Positions 17,746 through 24,996 of a stretch of DNA of 24,996 nt are shown here, one piece after another. The position numbers and the translations under genes were made by a program. Position 1 is the first letter of the stretch. Each line of letters starts with the position of its first letter. Source of the stretch: DATDCV01 sp036524155 (GTDB lineage Bacteria > Verrucomicrobiota > Verrucomicrobiia > Limisphaerales > UBA8199); assembly GCA_036524155.1 (NCBI GenBank), contig DATDCV010000669.1:1-24996 (forward strand), read 5' to 3'. A model generated the notes under the pieces. That model saw only the letters and a program-made list of their open reading frames with translations, made no database searches and had not been told where the DNA came from.

Positions 17746-20727
17746 TCAGGGCACGCGAGGATCCATCCGCAAGCGGTAATAACGAGTGGAGTCGCTGCTG
17801 GTGTCCAGCACGGTGGCCGTTCCGTTATTTGGCCCGAACACGAAATTGGTCAGCAAGAGCCAGTTGGTGCCGGCAATGTCCGAGTTGTAGTAAAGGGAAT
17901 TAGAAGAATTGCCGAGGGCCTGCCAGCTCAGCAGCTTGTCCATGGCGGGCAGGTTTGTGAGGCTGATCGAAAATTGGAGCATGCTCGGAACGAAAACCGG
18001 CGTCGCATCGCTGCAGTTGGCTATGCCGTCGTTGTCGGAATCCAGGTTGCAGCTCTGCACCAGCGCCCGGTTGAAGGTGTAAGTGCGGCCATCGGGATAA
18101 AGCAGGTTCGTCGATGAATAGGCGCCCGCGTAACTGTTAACCCAAACCAGGCGTCCCCCGTTCTTCCCGTCCAACTTCTCCGCAATCGACCGCCCCCCGG
18201 CCACCGCGTCCGCAAAATAGACCTTCATGTTCGGGTCCACGTCCAATCCCGTGAAGTTCCCGAACGCGTCGCGGTTGGTAATCGAGTCGTCCAACTCGAG
18301 GTAATCAACATACAGCGCGTTTGACGCGCCCGTGCCGATGAACCGAAACGCACTGTAGGTTCCGCCGTCCAGCAGCAGACGCCCAATCGCACAGTTGTTC
18401 GAGTAGCCAGCCACTGAGCGCCCGCGGTCTTCCCCCGCCCAGTAAACCAGCGGTTCGGCATACGCCTCTGCCGTGCTGCTTAGCGTTGTCCCCAGCAGGT
18501 CCCCCAACGCCGGCTTGCTGTACAGGCTGAACCCGTTCCCTGATGTCCATTGGTTGCTCGAGAAAAGCGAGATGGGCGCGGGCCCTCCATCCGTTACCGA
18601 ATTGGTCAGCGACAACTCGATCGAGCCCGACGCCCGGATGATGCTGTTGGCCGCGTCCAACGAAGCCGCCGCGATGCTCACCTGCCCGACAGGCGCATTC
18701 AGCACGCCTCCCTCGAGGTCCGCCCGCGTGCAGTTCGCCAGCGTGATCGAGCCCTGCCCCGCGTAAATCAAGCCGTCATTTTCGAAATAGTCCGACCAAA
18801 TCAAGCTGCCCTGGTTGACAACATTACTATGGTTGACGAACGCCCGGTACGGAGTATCACGCAGGACGTTGTTCGTATCCGTGTATGACCCATGGAAAAA
18901 CACCGCGTTCTGCATTTGGATCAGCCCCCAGTTGGTCAGGTACAGCAGGCCGGGCGTGGACGCCGGCCATACTATATCCGGCGTAAACAGGTTCAGCTCG
19001 CCGGCCCCCGTGAACCCGTCGGCGTCGTTTTGCCCGATCGTGATCCGCTCCGCCGCAAGTTCCATGTGTGTCGTTATGTTCAACACGTCGTTGATCACCA
19101 GGTTCCGCGGAGCGCTGGCGGGGCTATTGGTCACCGCGAGTTTCAGGTTTGCGATCTGCGGTGTGGTCACCGGGGAAAGGAAGCTTTCCACCACCAGCAC
19201 GTGGAAGCAGTTCGTGGTGGTGTTTGTGGTTGTGTTGACCACGTTGGTCCAGCGGGCGCTGTACAGGAGACACGGTCCCGCCGGGTGCGGCACGAATGGC
19301 GCGATCACGTTGCTGACCGTCAGCAGGCCGTTCGTCGCGCGCAAATTATAGTCGGCATAGGGCGTCGAAATTCTCGCGTTCTGGCTGCCTTTGAAGTGGT
19401 TGGTCGCCTCCAGTCGCAGGTAATTCAGACTCGAGATCCGCGTCCGGTTAAGGTCCAGCGAGGAGTCCGCGGTGATCTCGATCCGGCCTTGCATGTTGGA
19501 ATAAGCCCCGCCGGCAATGTCCGTCGGCAACTGCGTGCCCGCGCTGAAGAGCGCTTCGTAGGCGGTGTACTGGTTCGTGAAATCGCCGTTGTCGAAGATG
19601 TTCGGCAGGGGCCCCGGCGTCGCGGCGGGCAGAGTGGGGTTATACGGGGTGCCCTGGAAAATCCGGTAGTTCTCCGGCCGGTAGGTGGGTATCGTGAACA
19701 AGGGAGTCTGCGGGTTGATGAATCCGTCAATCAGCACCCCGATATTCGTCACCTCCCCGAAATTGTCGGTCAGGTAGAAATAATTCGTGTTGACTCCGGG
19801 GTCGGGCCACGCGGGAGTCGTCCACTGCCACTGCACCGCGATTTCGTTCGACCTGAAGTAAACGGAGTTGACAAACGAAGGATCGGTATTGTACAGGAAA
19901 ACCGCCTGGACGAGGCGGTTTGAGTTGACTGTACCCCAATCGAACATATAGGGGGTCTGCCCGAACAGCGACGTGCTGAGCATCATGTAATCCCGATTGG
20001 TCACCCAGTGTTGCTGCGTGATGCCAACAGTGCCTCCGAAGCTCGCTGCCGGGTTGAACGCGTTGGTCGCCGTTTCCGCCGCCCAATAACCATCGAGTAT
20101 CCCCGCATTGAACAACAGGTTGATCCCGAAAAAGATAAAGTTCGTCCTGAAAAGCTGGCTGCTCGTCGTGTTCGCCATGTTCAGGTTCCCACGGCTCAAA
20201 TCCACGTTCTTGCCCTCAATCCGCAGCAGGCTCCCCCCGGTCAAATCCAGCGTCCCGGAATTGACCACGTTCGTCGCCCGCACCACGATCTTCGAGTTCC
20301 CTGACAAATTCCCGAAAAAGAAGTTCAGGTTCCCGTTGTTGAAGCCGCCAAAGAACAAAGTCGAATCACAGCTTATCGACCCCCCATTGGCCCCATTCGC
20401 CAGATTCGCAAAGTTCGCGGCCATCGTCCCCTGGCCCATCTCCGCCGGATACGTCTGAAAATCAAAACCCGGAGAGCCAATCATGATTCCCTGGTTCGTG
20501 TAGTTCAGCGTATCGGAGGTTTCAAACAACGTGGTGCCGTAAATCTGTATGTTGCCGCCCGGATGATTGTAAAACGTGATGGCGTCAATCTGGGGCGCGT
20601 ACGGATAAGCGGTGGACGGAACCAGGACCTGCCCCCAGTTCTCCCAAATGGGATCAGGCTGCCCCAGGGCCGTGGGGCCAAACCCCGCCACCAGCGCCGC
20701 CAATCCGGCAAGTAACTTCTGCTTCAT
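17746..20727 (-). CDS. Secreted 993-aa beta-rich repeat protein with a Ca-binding-type motif
   Basis: Function not recognised. The start is the ATG at 20725-20727, preceded by a good ribosome site; a longer reading to 21033 would overlap the upstream gene and add an Arg/Cys-rich stretch with no sense. Residues 1-22 are a signal peptide (KQKLLAGLAALVAGF, cut near ALG-QPD). The body is rich in short strands and turns such as VNSGTLDLTGGSLLRIEGKNVDLSRGN split over 140-260 and 'NQGSLIWSDYFENDGLIYAG', typical of solenoid or beta-helix proteins of autotransporter type. At about residues 890-905 is NLDSDNDGIANCSDATP, a thrombospondin-type-3-like Ca2+ loop. The last 80 residues resemble the C-terminal domain of neighbouring proteins, ending TRYYRLRMDPRVP. 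It starts 37 bp after the 777-aa gene. Surface structural or adhesive role inferred. Confidence 0.82.
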   Translation of the reverse strand: MKQKLLAGLAALVAGFGPTALGQPDPIWENWGQVLVPSTAYPYAPQIDAITFYNHPGGNIQIYGTTLFETSDTLNYTNQGIMIGSPGFDFQTYPAEMGQGTMAANFANLANGANGGSISCDSTLFFGGFNNGNLNFFFGNLSGNSKIVVRATNVVNSGTLDLTGGSLLRIEGKNVDLSRGNLNMANTTSSQLFRTNFIFFGINLLFNAGILDGYWAAETATNAFNPAASFGGTVGITQQHWVTNRDYMMLSTSLFGQTPYMFDWGTVNSNRLVQAVFLYNTDPSFVNSVYFRSNEIAVQWQWTTPAWPDPGVNTNYFYLTDNFGEVTNIGVLIDGFINPQTPLFTIPTYRPENYRIFQGTPYNPTLPAATPGPLPNIFDNGDFTNQYTAYEALFSAGTQLPTDIAGGAYSNMQGRIEITADSSLDLNRTRISSLNYLRLEATNHFKGSQNARISTPYADYNLRATNGLLTVSNVIAPFVPHPAGPCLLYSARWTNVVNTTTNTTTNCFHVLVVESFLSPVTTPQIANLKLAVTNSPASAPRNLVINDVLNITTHMELAAERITIGQNDADGFTGAGELNLFTPDIVWPASTPGLLYLTNWGLIQMQNAVFFHGSYTDTNNVLRDTPYRAFVNHSNVVNQGSLIWSDYFENDGLIYAGQGSITLANCTRADLEGGVLNAPVGQVSIAAASLDAANSIIRASGSIELSLTNSVTDGGPAPISLFSSNQWTSGNGFSLYSKPALGDLLGTTLSSTAEAYAEPLVYWAGEDRGRSVAGYSNNCAIGRLLLDGGTYSAFRFIGTGASNALYVDYLELDDSITNRDAFGNFTGLDVDPNMKVYFADAVAGGRSIAEKLDGKNGGRLVWVNSYAGAYSSTNLLYPDGRTYTFNRALVQSCNLDSDNDGIANCSDATPVFVPSMLQFSISLTNLPAMDKLLSWQALGNSSNSLYYNSDIAGTNWLLLTNFVFGPNNGTATVLDTSSDSTRYYRLRMDPRVP

Positions 20728-20734
20728 AAATAGT

Positions 20735-20740
20735 CTCTCC
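20735..20740 (-). promoter_or_regulatory. Shine-Dalgarno GGAGAG deciding the 993-aa start
   Basis: On the minus strand GGAGAG lies 7 nt before the ATG at 20725-20727. This, with the signal peptide directly after that ATG, selects this start over the longer reading to 21033. It is the only clear Shine-Dalgarno in front of any gene in the window. Confidence 0.75.
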
Positions 20741-20764
20741 AAACGGTTCACATTCTGGTCCGCT

Positions 20765-23098
20765 TTAGTGCGCTCCATCGATCCGGATAGCGTAGCTGCG
20801 ATCCACCTTGTGTCCCTGGCTATCCATAATGCGAACCACGAAATCAAACGTCTTCGGCAACACGCCGGAGGCCTGCGGCACGCCGGTAATGGCGCCCCCC
20901 TCCGAGATTTGCAGCCCCGGCGGCAACCCCGGCGAATTCGGCGCCAGGAAGAACTTCGGCCATGCCGGCGGCGGCGCCTGCCAGAACTCGGTACTGGCCA
21001 GCACCTGCAACTGCGCCGCATACGCCACCCCAACCGTCCCGGCGGGCAGATAAGGCGGCGAAACCTGCACCAGCACCTGCACCTCCATGTCCGTCACGCT
21101 CGCGTCATTCGGATACACCACCGGGGCATTGGTCGTGCCGTCAAACGAACCCCAGGAATAATATCTCGACTGCTGCAACTCGTTCAGAAATGCATTCGTG
21201 TTCAGCATCCCGAAGTTCAGGTAGAGCGGGCCCACGTTGTTAAACGTGAACAGCGTCGGCGTCTCGATCGTCCCGGGGCCCGCAATTCCGGCGTATGCTC
21301 CATTGGTTGCAAAGATGATGCTCCGCAGGCTCCCGGGGCTGTACGGTCGCGCATCCGGCCCCGCTGTCAGATCCTGCGCCGTGAACAGGAAATCCGGCGC
21401 CGTCACCGTCCGCCGCACATAATTTGGAATCAGTTGGAAGTTGGTCACCGCGTTCAACACGTACTCGTTGGTGATCGGGATAAAAAACCGCGTCAGCAGC
21501 GAGTCATAATCCCGCCGGATGAACGTAATCTTCTCGACTCCCTGCCGCACCGCCACGTTGGTCGAATCGCAGATCACCGGGTAAATCACGAACGTGTGGT
21601 TGGTAAAGTAGCTAATCTCCTGCACATCATACGAAAGCACGGTGCCCGCGTTCGTTACCCCCCCGGGGCCCGTGGGCGCAAAATTAGTCGCGGACAGGAT
21701 GACGTTGGTAAAGGTAATGAAATTGGTCAACTGCGAGTGCAGAATCGCGATCTCGCACGAGTTCGTTGGCACGATGATGTATTCCCCGACGATCGTGTTG
21801 GTCAGGAACGTAGTCGAAAAGGAGTTCGTCACGAAATTGGTTGTGCCAAACGGCATCCAGGGTGCGTTGGTCAGCGCCACGCTGGTGAGCTGGACCGTCA
21901 CCAATAGCTGGCCATTGGTCTCCGTCGGCAGCGTCACCATCGGCACGGTCACCCAGCCGTTGGACGTCGCCACCAGCCCGAACAGGTTTCCAAACGAATG
22001 CACGAAACGGGTCGCAATAGTCGGAGTGATGTTGGTCGCAAAGCCCAGGTGCGCCGCGGTTCCAATTGGATCCCATGGGTAATTGGTGAAAAACGCAACC
22101 ACGTTCGTAATATCTATATTGGTGAAATAGTTGCTCGTCGACAGAACGACCAGGTTGGGAAACAACGCCTGCAGCGGCGCCGCGTCGTTCGTGTAGGCCT
22201 GCGCTGCCAGCAGCGTCAGGTTCGAGGTCGTCAACAACTGCGGCACCGTGTTCGTTATAAGCGTGAACGTATTGGGGCCGGCGCTCTCAATGTTCATGTT
22301 ATTCGTGCGCAACAGGTAGCGCAAACCGCCTACGTCGTCCCGGGTCAGGCCGGTAAAATACGCGCCAAACGGGGAATACGTAAATTGCTGGTTGTATCCG
22401 AAGCCGGACGCGATCGCCGTAAAGGTCTCCGCCAACGCATCGACCGGCACGGCCTGGCCCCAGGCTTGTGGCGGCAGCGGCGCGTTACAGTATTCAGGAA
22501 TGATGTAGCTGTACAGCACGCCGTTGATGTAACTCGTCGGCTTGAGCTGATCCAGGCTCGTGCCCAGGATCGGATCGAAGTTCCGTTTGATTACCAGGTA
22601 CAGCTCCCCCAACGGGCACGTCGTGTTGGGCTGCAGCCACCGGTCGTGCAGCGTCCAAACATACCGATCCGGCTCCGCCAAACCCAACTGCTCAATGATC
22701 ATCCACATCGTCCACGATTTGAGGTCCAGCAACGCCAGCGACTCCGCTTTCCAGTTCCGCCGCCTTGCCGCGAACGGGTACTCGGACAGGTCGGCGCTCA
22801 TCTTTGACACGTTCGTCAGCCGGTTGAACGCCGCGAACGCCTTGTCGATTTCCGCCACGCCTCGGGCCCCGAAATAGTCCCAGAAATTCGCGTCACAGGT
22901 GTAGTACAGCACCGGCGTATTCCGGCGATATTCCTGGCCGTAGTTCTTGGGGGCGCCGACGTCCTCAGGCAGGTTGTAACCGATGACCGGCACCTGGTAG
23001 GCCTCGTTGACCGGGCCCAGCAACGAAAAGGCCATCGAGCCCTGCAGCCCGCCCGTCAGCAGGGCCAGCCACGAAAATCGTTTGATTATTGGCAGCAT
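20765..23098 (-). CDS. Exported 777-aa protein with C-terminal putative Ig domain
   Basis: Function not recognised. Residues 1-23 form a signal peptide (WLALLTGGLQGSMAFS). The N-terminal block has YYTCDANFWDYFGARGV (65-81), an Ala/Phe helix to about 95, LKSWTMWMIIEQLGL (126-140) and FTGLTRDDVGGLRYLLR (248-264). The last resembles the 'DDVxxLxxLY' end of matrixin-like metallopeptidase domains, but no HExxH zinc motif is present, so an inactive or unrelated fold is likely. Residues about 290-560 are extremely rich in Thr-Asn pairs. The C-terminus (about 680-775) is a He_PIG-type putative Ig domain: AGTVGVAYAAQLQ, LPPGLQISEGGAITGVP and FVVRIMDSQG. It lacks the C-terminal domain of its neighbours. 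It lies 12 bp after the upstream gene and 37 bp before the next, so co-transcription is very likely. A verrucomicrobial conserved exported protein is inferred. Confidence 0.82.
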   Translation of the reverse strand: MLPIIKRFSWLALLTGGLQGSMAFSLLGPVNEAYQVPVIGYNLPEDVGAPKNYGQEYRRNTPVLYYTCDANFWDYFGARGVAEIDKAFAAFNRLTNVSKMSADLSEYPFAARRRNWKAESLALLDLKSWTMWMIIEQLGLAEPDRYVWTLHDRWLQPNTTCPLGELYLVIKRNFDPILGTSLDQLKPTSYINGVLYSYIIPEYCNAPLPPQAWGQAVPVDALAETFTAIASGFGYNQQFTYSPFGAYFTGLTRDDVGGLRYLLRTNNMNIESAGPNTFTLITNTVPQLLTTSNLTLLAAQAYTNDAAPLQALFPNLVVLSTSNYFTNIDITNVVAFFTNYPWDPIGTAAHLGFATNITPTIATRFVHSFGNLFGLVATSNGWVTVPMVTLPTETNGQLLVTVQLTSVALTNAPWMPFGTTNFVTNSFSTTFLTNTIVGEYIIVPTNSCEIAILHSQLTNFITFTNVILSATNFAPTGPGGVTNAGTVLSYDVQEISYFTNHTFVIYPVICDSTNVAVRQGVEKITFIRRDYDSLLTRFFIPITNEYVLNAVTNFQLIPNYVRRTVTAPDFLFTAQDLTAGPDARPYSPGSLRSIIFATNGAYAGIAGPGTIETPTLFTFNNVGPLYLNFGMLNTNAFLNELQQSRYYSWGSFDGTTNAPVVYPNDASVTDMEVQVLVQVSPPYLPAGTVGVAYAAQLQVLASTEFWQAPPPAWPKFFLAPNSPGLPPGLQISEGGAITGVPQASGVLPKTFDFVVRIMDSQGHKVDRSYAIRIDGAH

Positions 23099-23110
23099 AC
23101 GAAATTGAGA

Positions 23111-24996
23111 TTAGCGTAAACGCAGCACCCGGTAGTAGGCCGTGTTGTTTCCGCCGATGTAAACCGAATCAGAGCTTCCCGCCGCAAACCGTGACCCGCC
23201 CTGGTCCGCCCATCGCGTCAAATCAGGAGACGTCTGTACCTGATACAGAAGGCCCGGCTGCGGATTCCAAGTCAGGAAATACCCTTCCGGTGTCTGCACC
23301 ACCGCCGTCCGCAACCACGTCGCCGAGTCAAGCGGGTTCGCGCCGGTGAGGAAAACCTGCAGCAGCGTAGGCCCGCCCTGTGCCACCGGCGCATTGGGCG
23401 AGGGCCAGCTATAGATATTCAGGCCCCCGTAGTACTGCGACATCCATTCAAACGGAATTCCGCCCCAGTTGTAGCCGCTCCACGTCGCTCGTGTCGTGGC
23501 CGCCGACAACGGTGAGCGGCGTCCATCCGCTGCGACGTAAGCGACTCGGAAAGAGTTCGTGCTGCTCACGGTCAAGCCGTCCGCCGCGGTCATCAGCCAG
23601 ATGTTGGTCGTCAAACTCGCCGCCGGACTCGACGCCCCGTTTACGTACACCTCGTAGTGATCCACCGCCAGGCCCGCCAGAATCGGCCAGGAGACCTGCA
23701 ATTCAGGCTGATACACCTCGATCGTCCCCACCTGCGCCAGCCTGAACGGCGCGTAAACGTAAGGCGGATCCATCGGCTGCAACGGCTGTGCCACATCCAC
23801 CCAGCGCTGCGCAAACAAGTCAAAACTCCCAATCCCTCCCACAAAACTTGTCCATACTGTCAGAAACCTTCCTCTTCCATCCGCCGCCACGCACGGGTGC
23901 ATCTGCTGCCCAACGGTCGTGGTGTTCACGAGCACTTCGGCCCCGATGTGCTCCCCAGTGCTCCTGAGGAACCGCCCGAAAACTCCCTCCCTCGCCCCAT
24001 CCTGGGCGAGACTGGTCCAAACAACAAAGTAGTCTGTCCCCAGTGCGGCGATTCGGGGGTCATATTGGTCCCCATACAGATAGGTGTTCACGGGGACTAC
24101 GATTCCTCCAACCCCGGCGCTCGAAAACGGCCGCGCCAGGATGTCGTAGCCAACAACCGGAATCGCAAGCGTCCTTTGCTGCCACGTCACCATGAAACCC
24201 CCGTCGGTTCCCGCCGCCACCGCGGGATTCGCGCAAATCTCGTAAGCGCTGTTTACGAGGATTTCTCCGGTAGCCGGTGTGCCGTCGGCCCCAAACGCCC
24301 GCGCAAAAACATCTACGCTCGGCTGGTTCGTCGGCCCGTACAAATAATCCGCGCTGGCCGCATCCACCGCACCGCTGCGCTCCTGTTCCGAGATCCAGGC
24401 CACCACAAAACCTCCGCTGCTCAGCGCTGCCACCGACGCCGATCGCTGGTTATAGGTCGTAAACTGGTTGATCAACAACTCGCCGCCCACCTTCTGGCCC
24501 GCCGGCGTGAGTATTTGCCCGAACACGTCTTGCAGGCTGTTGCTGCTCACCTGATTCATGCTCCCGTAAACGACGACCACATTGCCGTTCGCCAGGGTCG
24601 CTACCGCCGGGCTGAGCTGGGACCGGTCCGCGGCCGAATTCACCAGGATATCCTCCCCAACCCACGTGCCGTCCGCCGCCAGAAACCGAGCGTAAACGTG
24701 CTGGAAACCCAGCTTCCCGCCTTGCCACACAAACGCCGCGCCGCCTTGCTTCAGCAGGCTCACCACCGGCCGCTCCTGGTCCTCCTCACCGATCGAGTTC
24801 ACCCGGAAGGGGGCATATACGCCCGACAGCGTGCTGTCCACCTTGAGCGCACTCACCCCCAAGCCGTAGCCGTCTGTGATGTTGTCTTCCCACACCAGGT
24901 ACCCGCCGCTGCCGTTTAGACTCACCTGCGGGTGTACCTGCTCCCCTGGCAGCACTCCTGCGATCGGATATTGACCGCCGTTGGTCGCATAGTTCC
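23111..24996 (-). CDS. Secreted propeller-like repeat protein with C-terminal domain (N-terminus beyond right edge)
   Basis: The reading frame is open through the right edge (last codons read NYATNGGQYPIAGVLPG from the edge inward), so the GTG at 24953-24955 is internal and the true start lies outside. 627 residues are visible. About six repeats have the pattern 'VNxxxxxxQxxPxVAALxxGGFVVVWxS ... DxxGxxFxxxGxxxGxEILVN', which fits beta-propeller blades of an extracellular protein. Then comes a fibronectin-III-like segment (PELQVSWPILAGLAVDHYEVYVNG split around 390-420, followed by DGLTVSSTNSFRVAYV). The C-terminal domain has YFLTWNPQPGLLYQVQTSPD and ends AYYRVLRLR. No catalytic motif is seen. 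It is the most upstream visible gene of the presumed operon, 12 bp ahead of the 777-aa gene. Function unknown; a binding or surface role is inferred. Confidence 0.8.
   Translation of the reverse strand, partial: NYATNGGQYPIAGVLPGEQVHPQVSLNGSGGYLVWEDNITDGYGLGVSALKVDSTLSGVYAPFRVNSIGEEDQERPVVSLLKQGGAAFVWQGGKLGFQHVYARFLAADGTWVGEDILVNSAADRSQLSPAVATLANGNVVVVYGSMNQVSSNSLQDVFGQILTPAGQKVGGELLINQFTTYNQRSASVAALSSGGFVVAWISEQERSGAVDAASADYLYGPTNQPSVDVFARAFGADGTPATGEILVNSAYEICANPAVAAGTDGGFMVTWQQRTLAIPVVGYDILARPFSSAGVGGIVVPVNTYLYGDQYDPRIAALGTDYFVVWTSLAQDGAREGVFGRFLRSTGEHIGAEVLVNTTTVGQQMHPCVAADGRGRFLTVWTSFVGGIGSFDLFAQRWVDVAQPLQPMDPPYVYAPFRLAQVGTIEVYQPELQVSWPILAGLAVDHYEVYVNGASSPAASLTTNIWLMTAADGLTVSSTNSFRVAYVAADGRRSPLSAATTRATWSGYNWGGIPFEWMSQYYGGLNIYSWPSPNAPVAQGGPTLLQVFLTGANPLDSATWLRTAVVQTPEGYFLTWNPQPGLLYQVQTSPDLTRWADQGGSRFAAGSSDSVYIGGNNTAYYRVLRLR

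Larger units (their letters stand above)
1875..24996 (-). other. Presumed operon of five exported proteins
   Basis: Five same-strand genes are separated by 12, 37, 92 and 56 bp, no convincing terminator lies in any gap, and an intrinsic terminator follows the last gene. All four visible N-termini are signal peptides; the fifth protein's N-terminus is outside the window. The 92-bp gap (17654-17745) has only a weak 5-bp hairpin (GCGAC/GTCGC) without a U-run. No promoter could be identified inside the block; internal promoters cannot be excluded. Confidence 0.65.

Noticed and set aside
20728..21033. N-terminal extension of the 993-aa protein to 21033
   Set aside because: The extra 102 residues are Arg/Cys-rich, overlap the end of the 777-aa gene, and precede a good Shine-Dalgarno plus signal peptide at the shorter start.
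20612..21907. Plus-strand 431-aa reading frame
   Set aside because: It crosses the junction of two minus-strand genes and is Arg/His-rich with no family resemblance.
23657..24919. Plus-strand 420-aa reading frame
   Set aside because: Shadow of the right-edge minus-strand propeller-like gene; low-complexity Arg/His composition.
24953..24955. GTG as start of the right-edge protein
   Set aside because: The frame stays open to the window end with sensible coding sequence and no signal peptide follows the GTG, so it is internal.

Overview
The window reads as chromosomal DNA from a GC-rich Gram-negative bacterium, most likely of the Verrucomicrobiota (Limisphaerales/Pedosphaera-like). That placement rests on giant secreted proteins combining Calx-beta domains, delta-60-type propeller repeats and DUF11 repeats. 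It also rests on a short C-terminal domain with a 'Y-x-V-x-x-S-x-D-L-x-x-W ... (F/Y)-Y-R' pattern and on very Thr-Asn-rich exported proteins. It is inferred by eye, not by a database search.

Every convincing gene lies on the minus strand, so transcription runs from right to left. From the right edge the genes are: (1) a large secreted protein with repeated propeller-like blades, truncated at the window edge (23111-24996); (2) a 777-aa exported protein with a C-terminal putative Ig domain (20765-23098); (3) a 993-aa exported beta-rich protein with a Ca-binding-type motif near its end (17746-20727); (4) a 3094-aa protein with a PPC-like domain, two seven-repeat delta-60 propellers and arrays of Calx-beta domains, a P-domain-like module, DUF11 repeats and a C-terminal domain (8369-17653); (5) a 2145-aa subtilisin/sedolisin-like protease with three P-domain-like modules and five DUF11 repeats (1875-8312). 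Gaps between these five are only 12, 37, 92 and 56 bp. A strong intrinsic terminator follows the fifth gene. They therefore look like one operon of more than 23 kb devoted to exported proteins.

After the terminator come two housekeeping genes on the same strand: coaE (dephospho-CoA kinase, 1199-1813) and the N-terminal 331 codons of glgB (glycogen branching enzyme, 1-993, cut by the left edge). The 205 bp between them hold a 97-bp palindromic element able to fold as a four-armed cloverleaf, plus a short 22-bp-period direct repeat.

No tRNA, rRNA, CRISPR array, transposase or phage gene was seen. No gene-free stretch exceeds about 205 bp. The most interesting points are the giant secreted-protein operon, the C-terminal domain shared by four of its five products, the Glu-for-His change in the protease active site, the shared module order in the two largest proteins, and the cloverleaf element.
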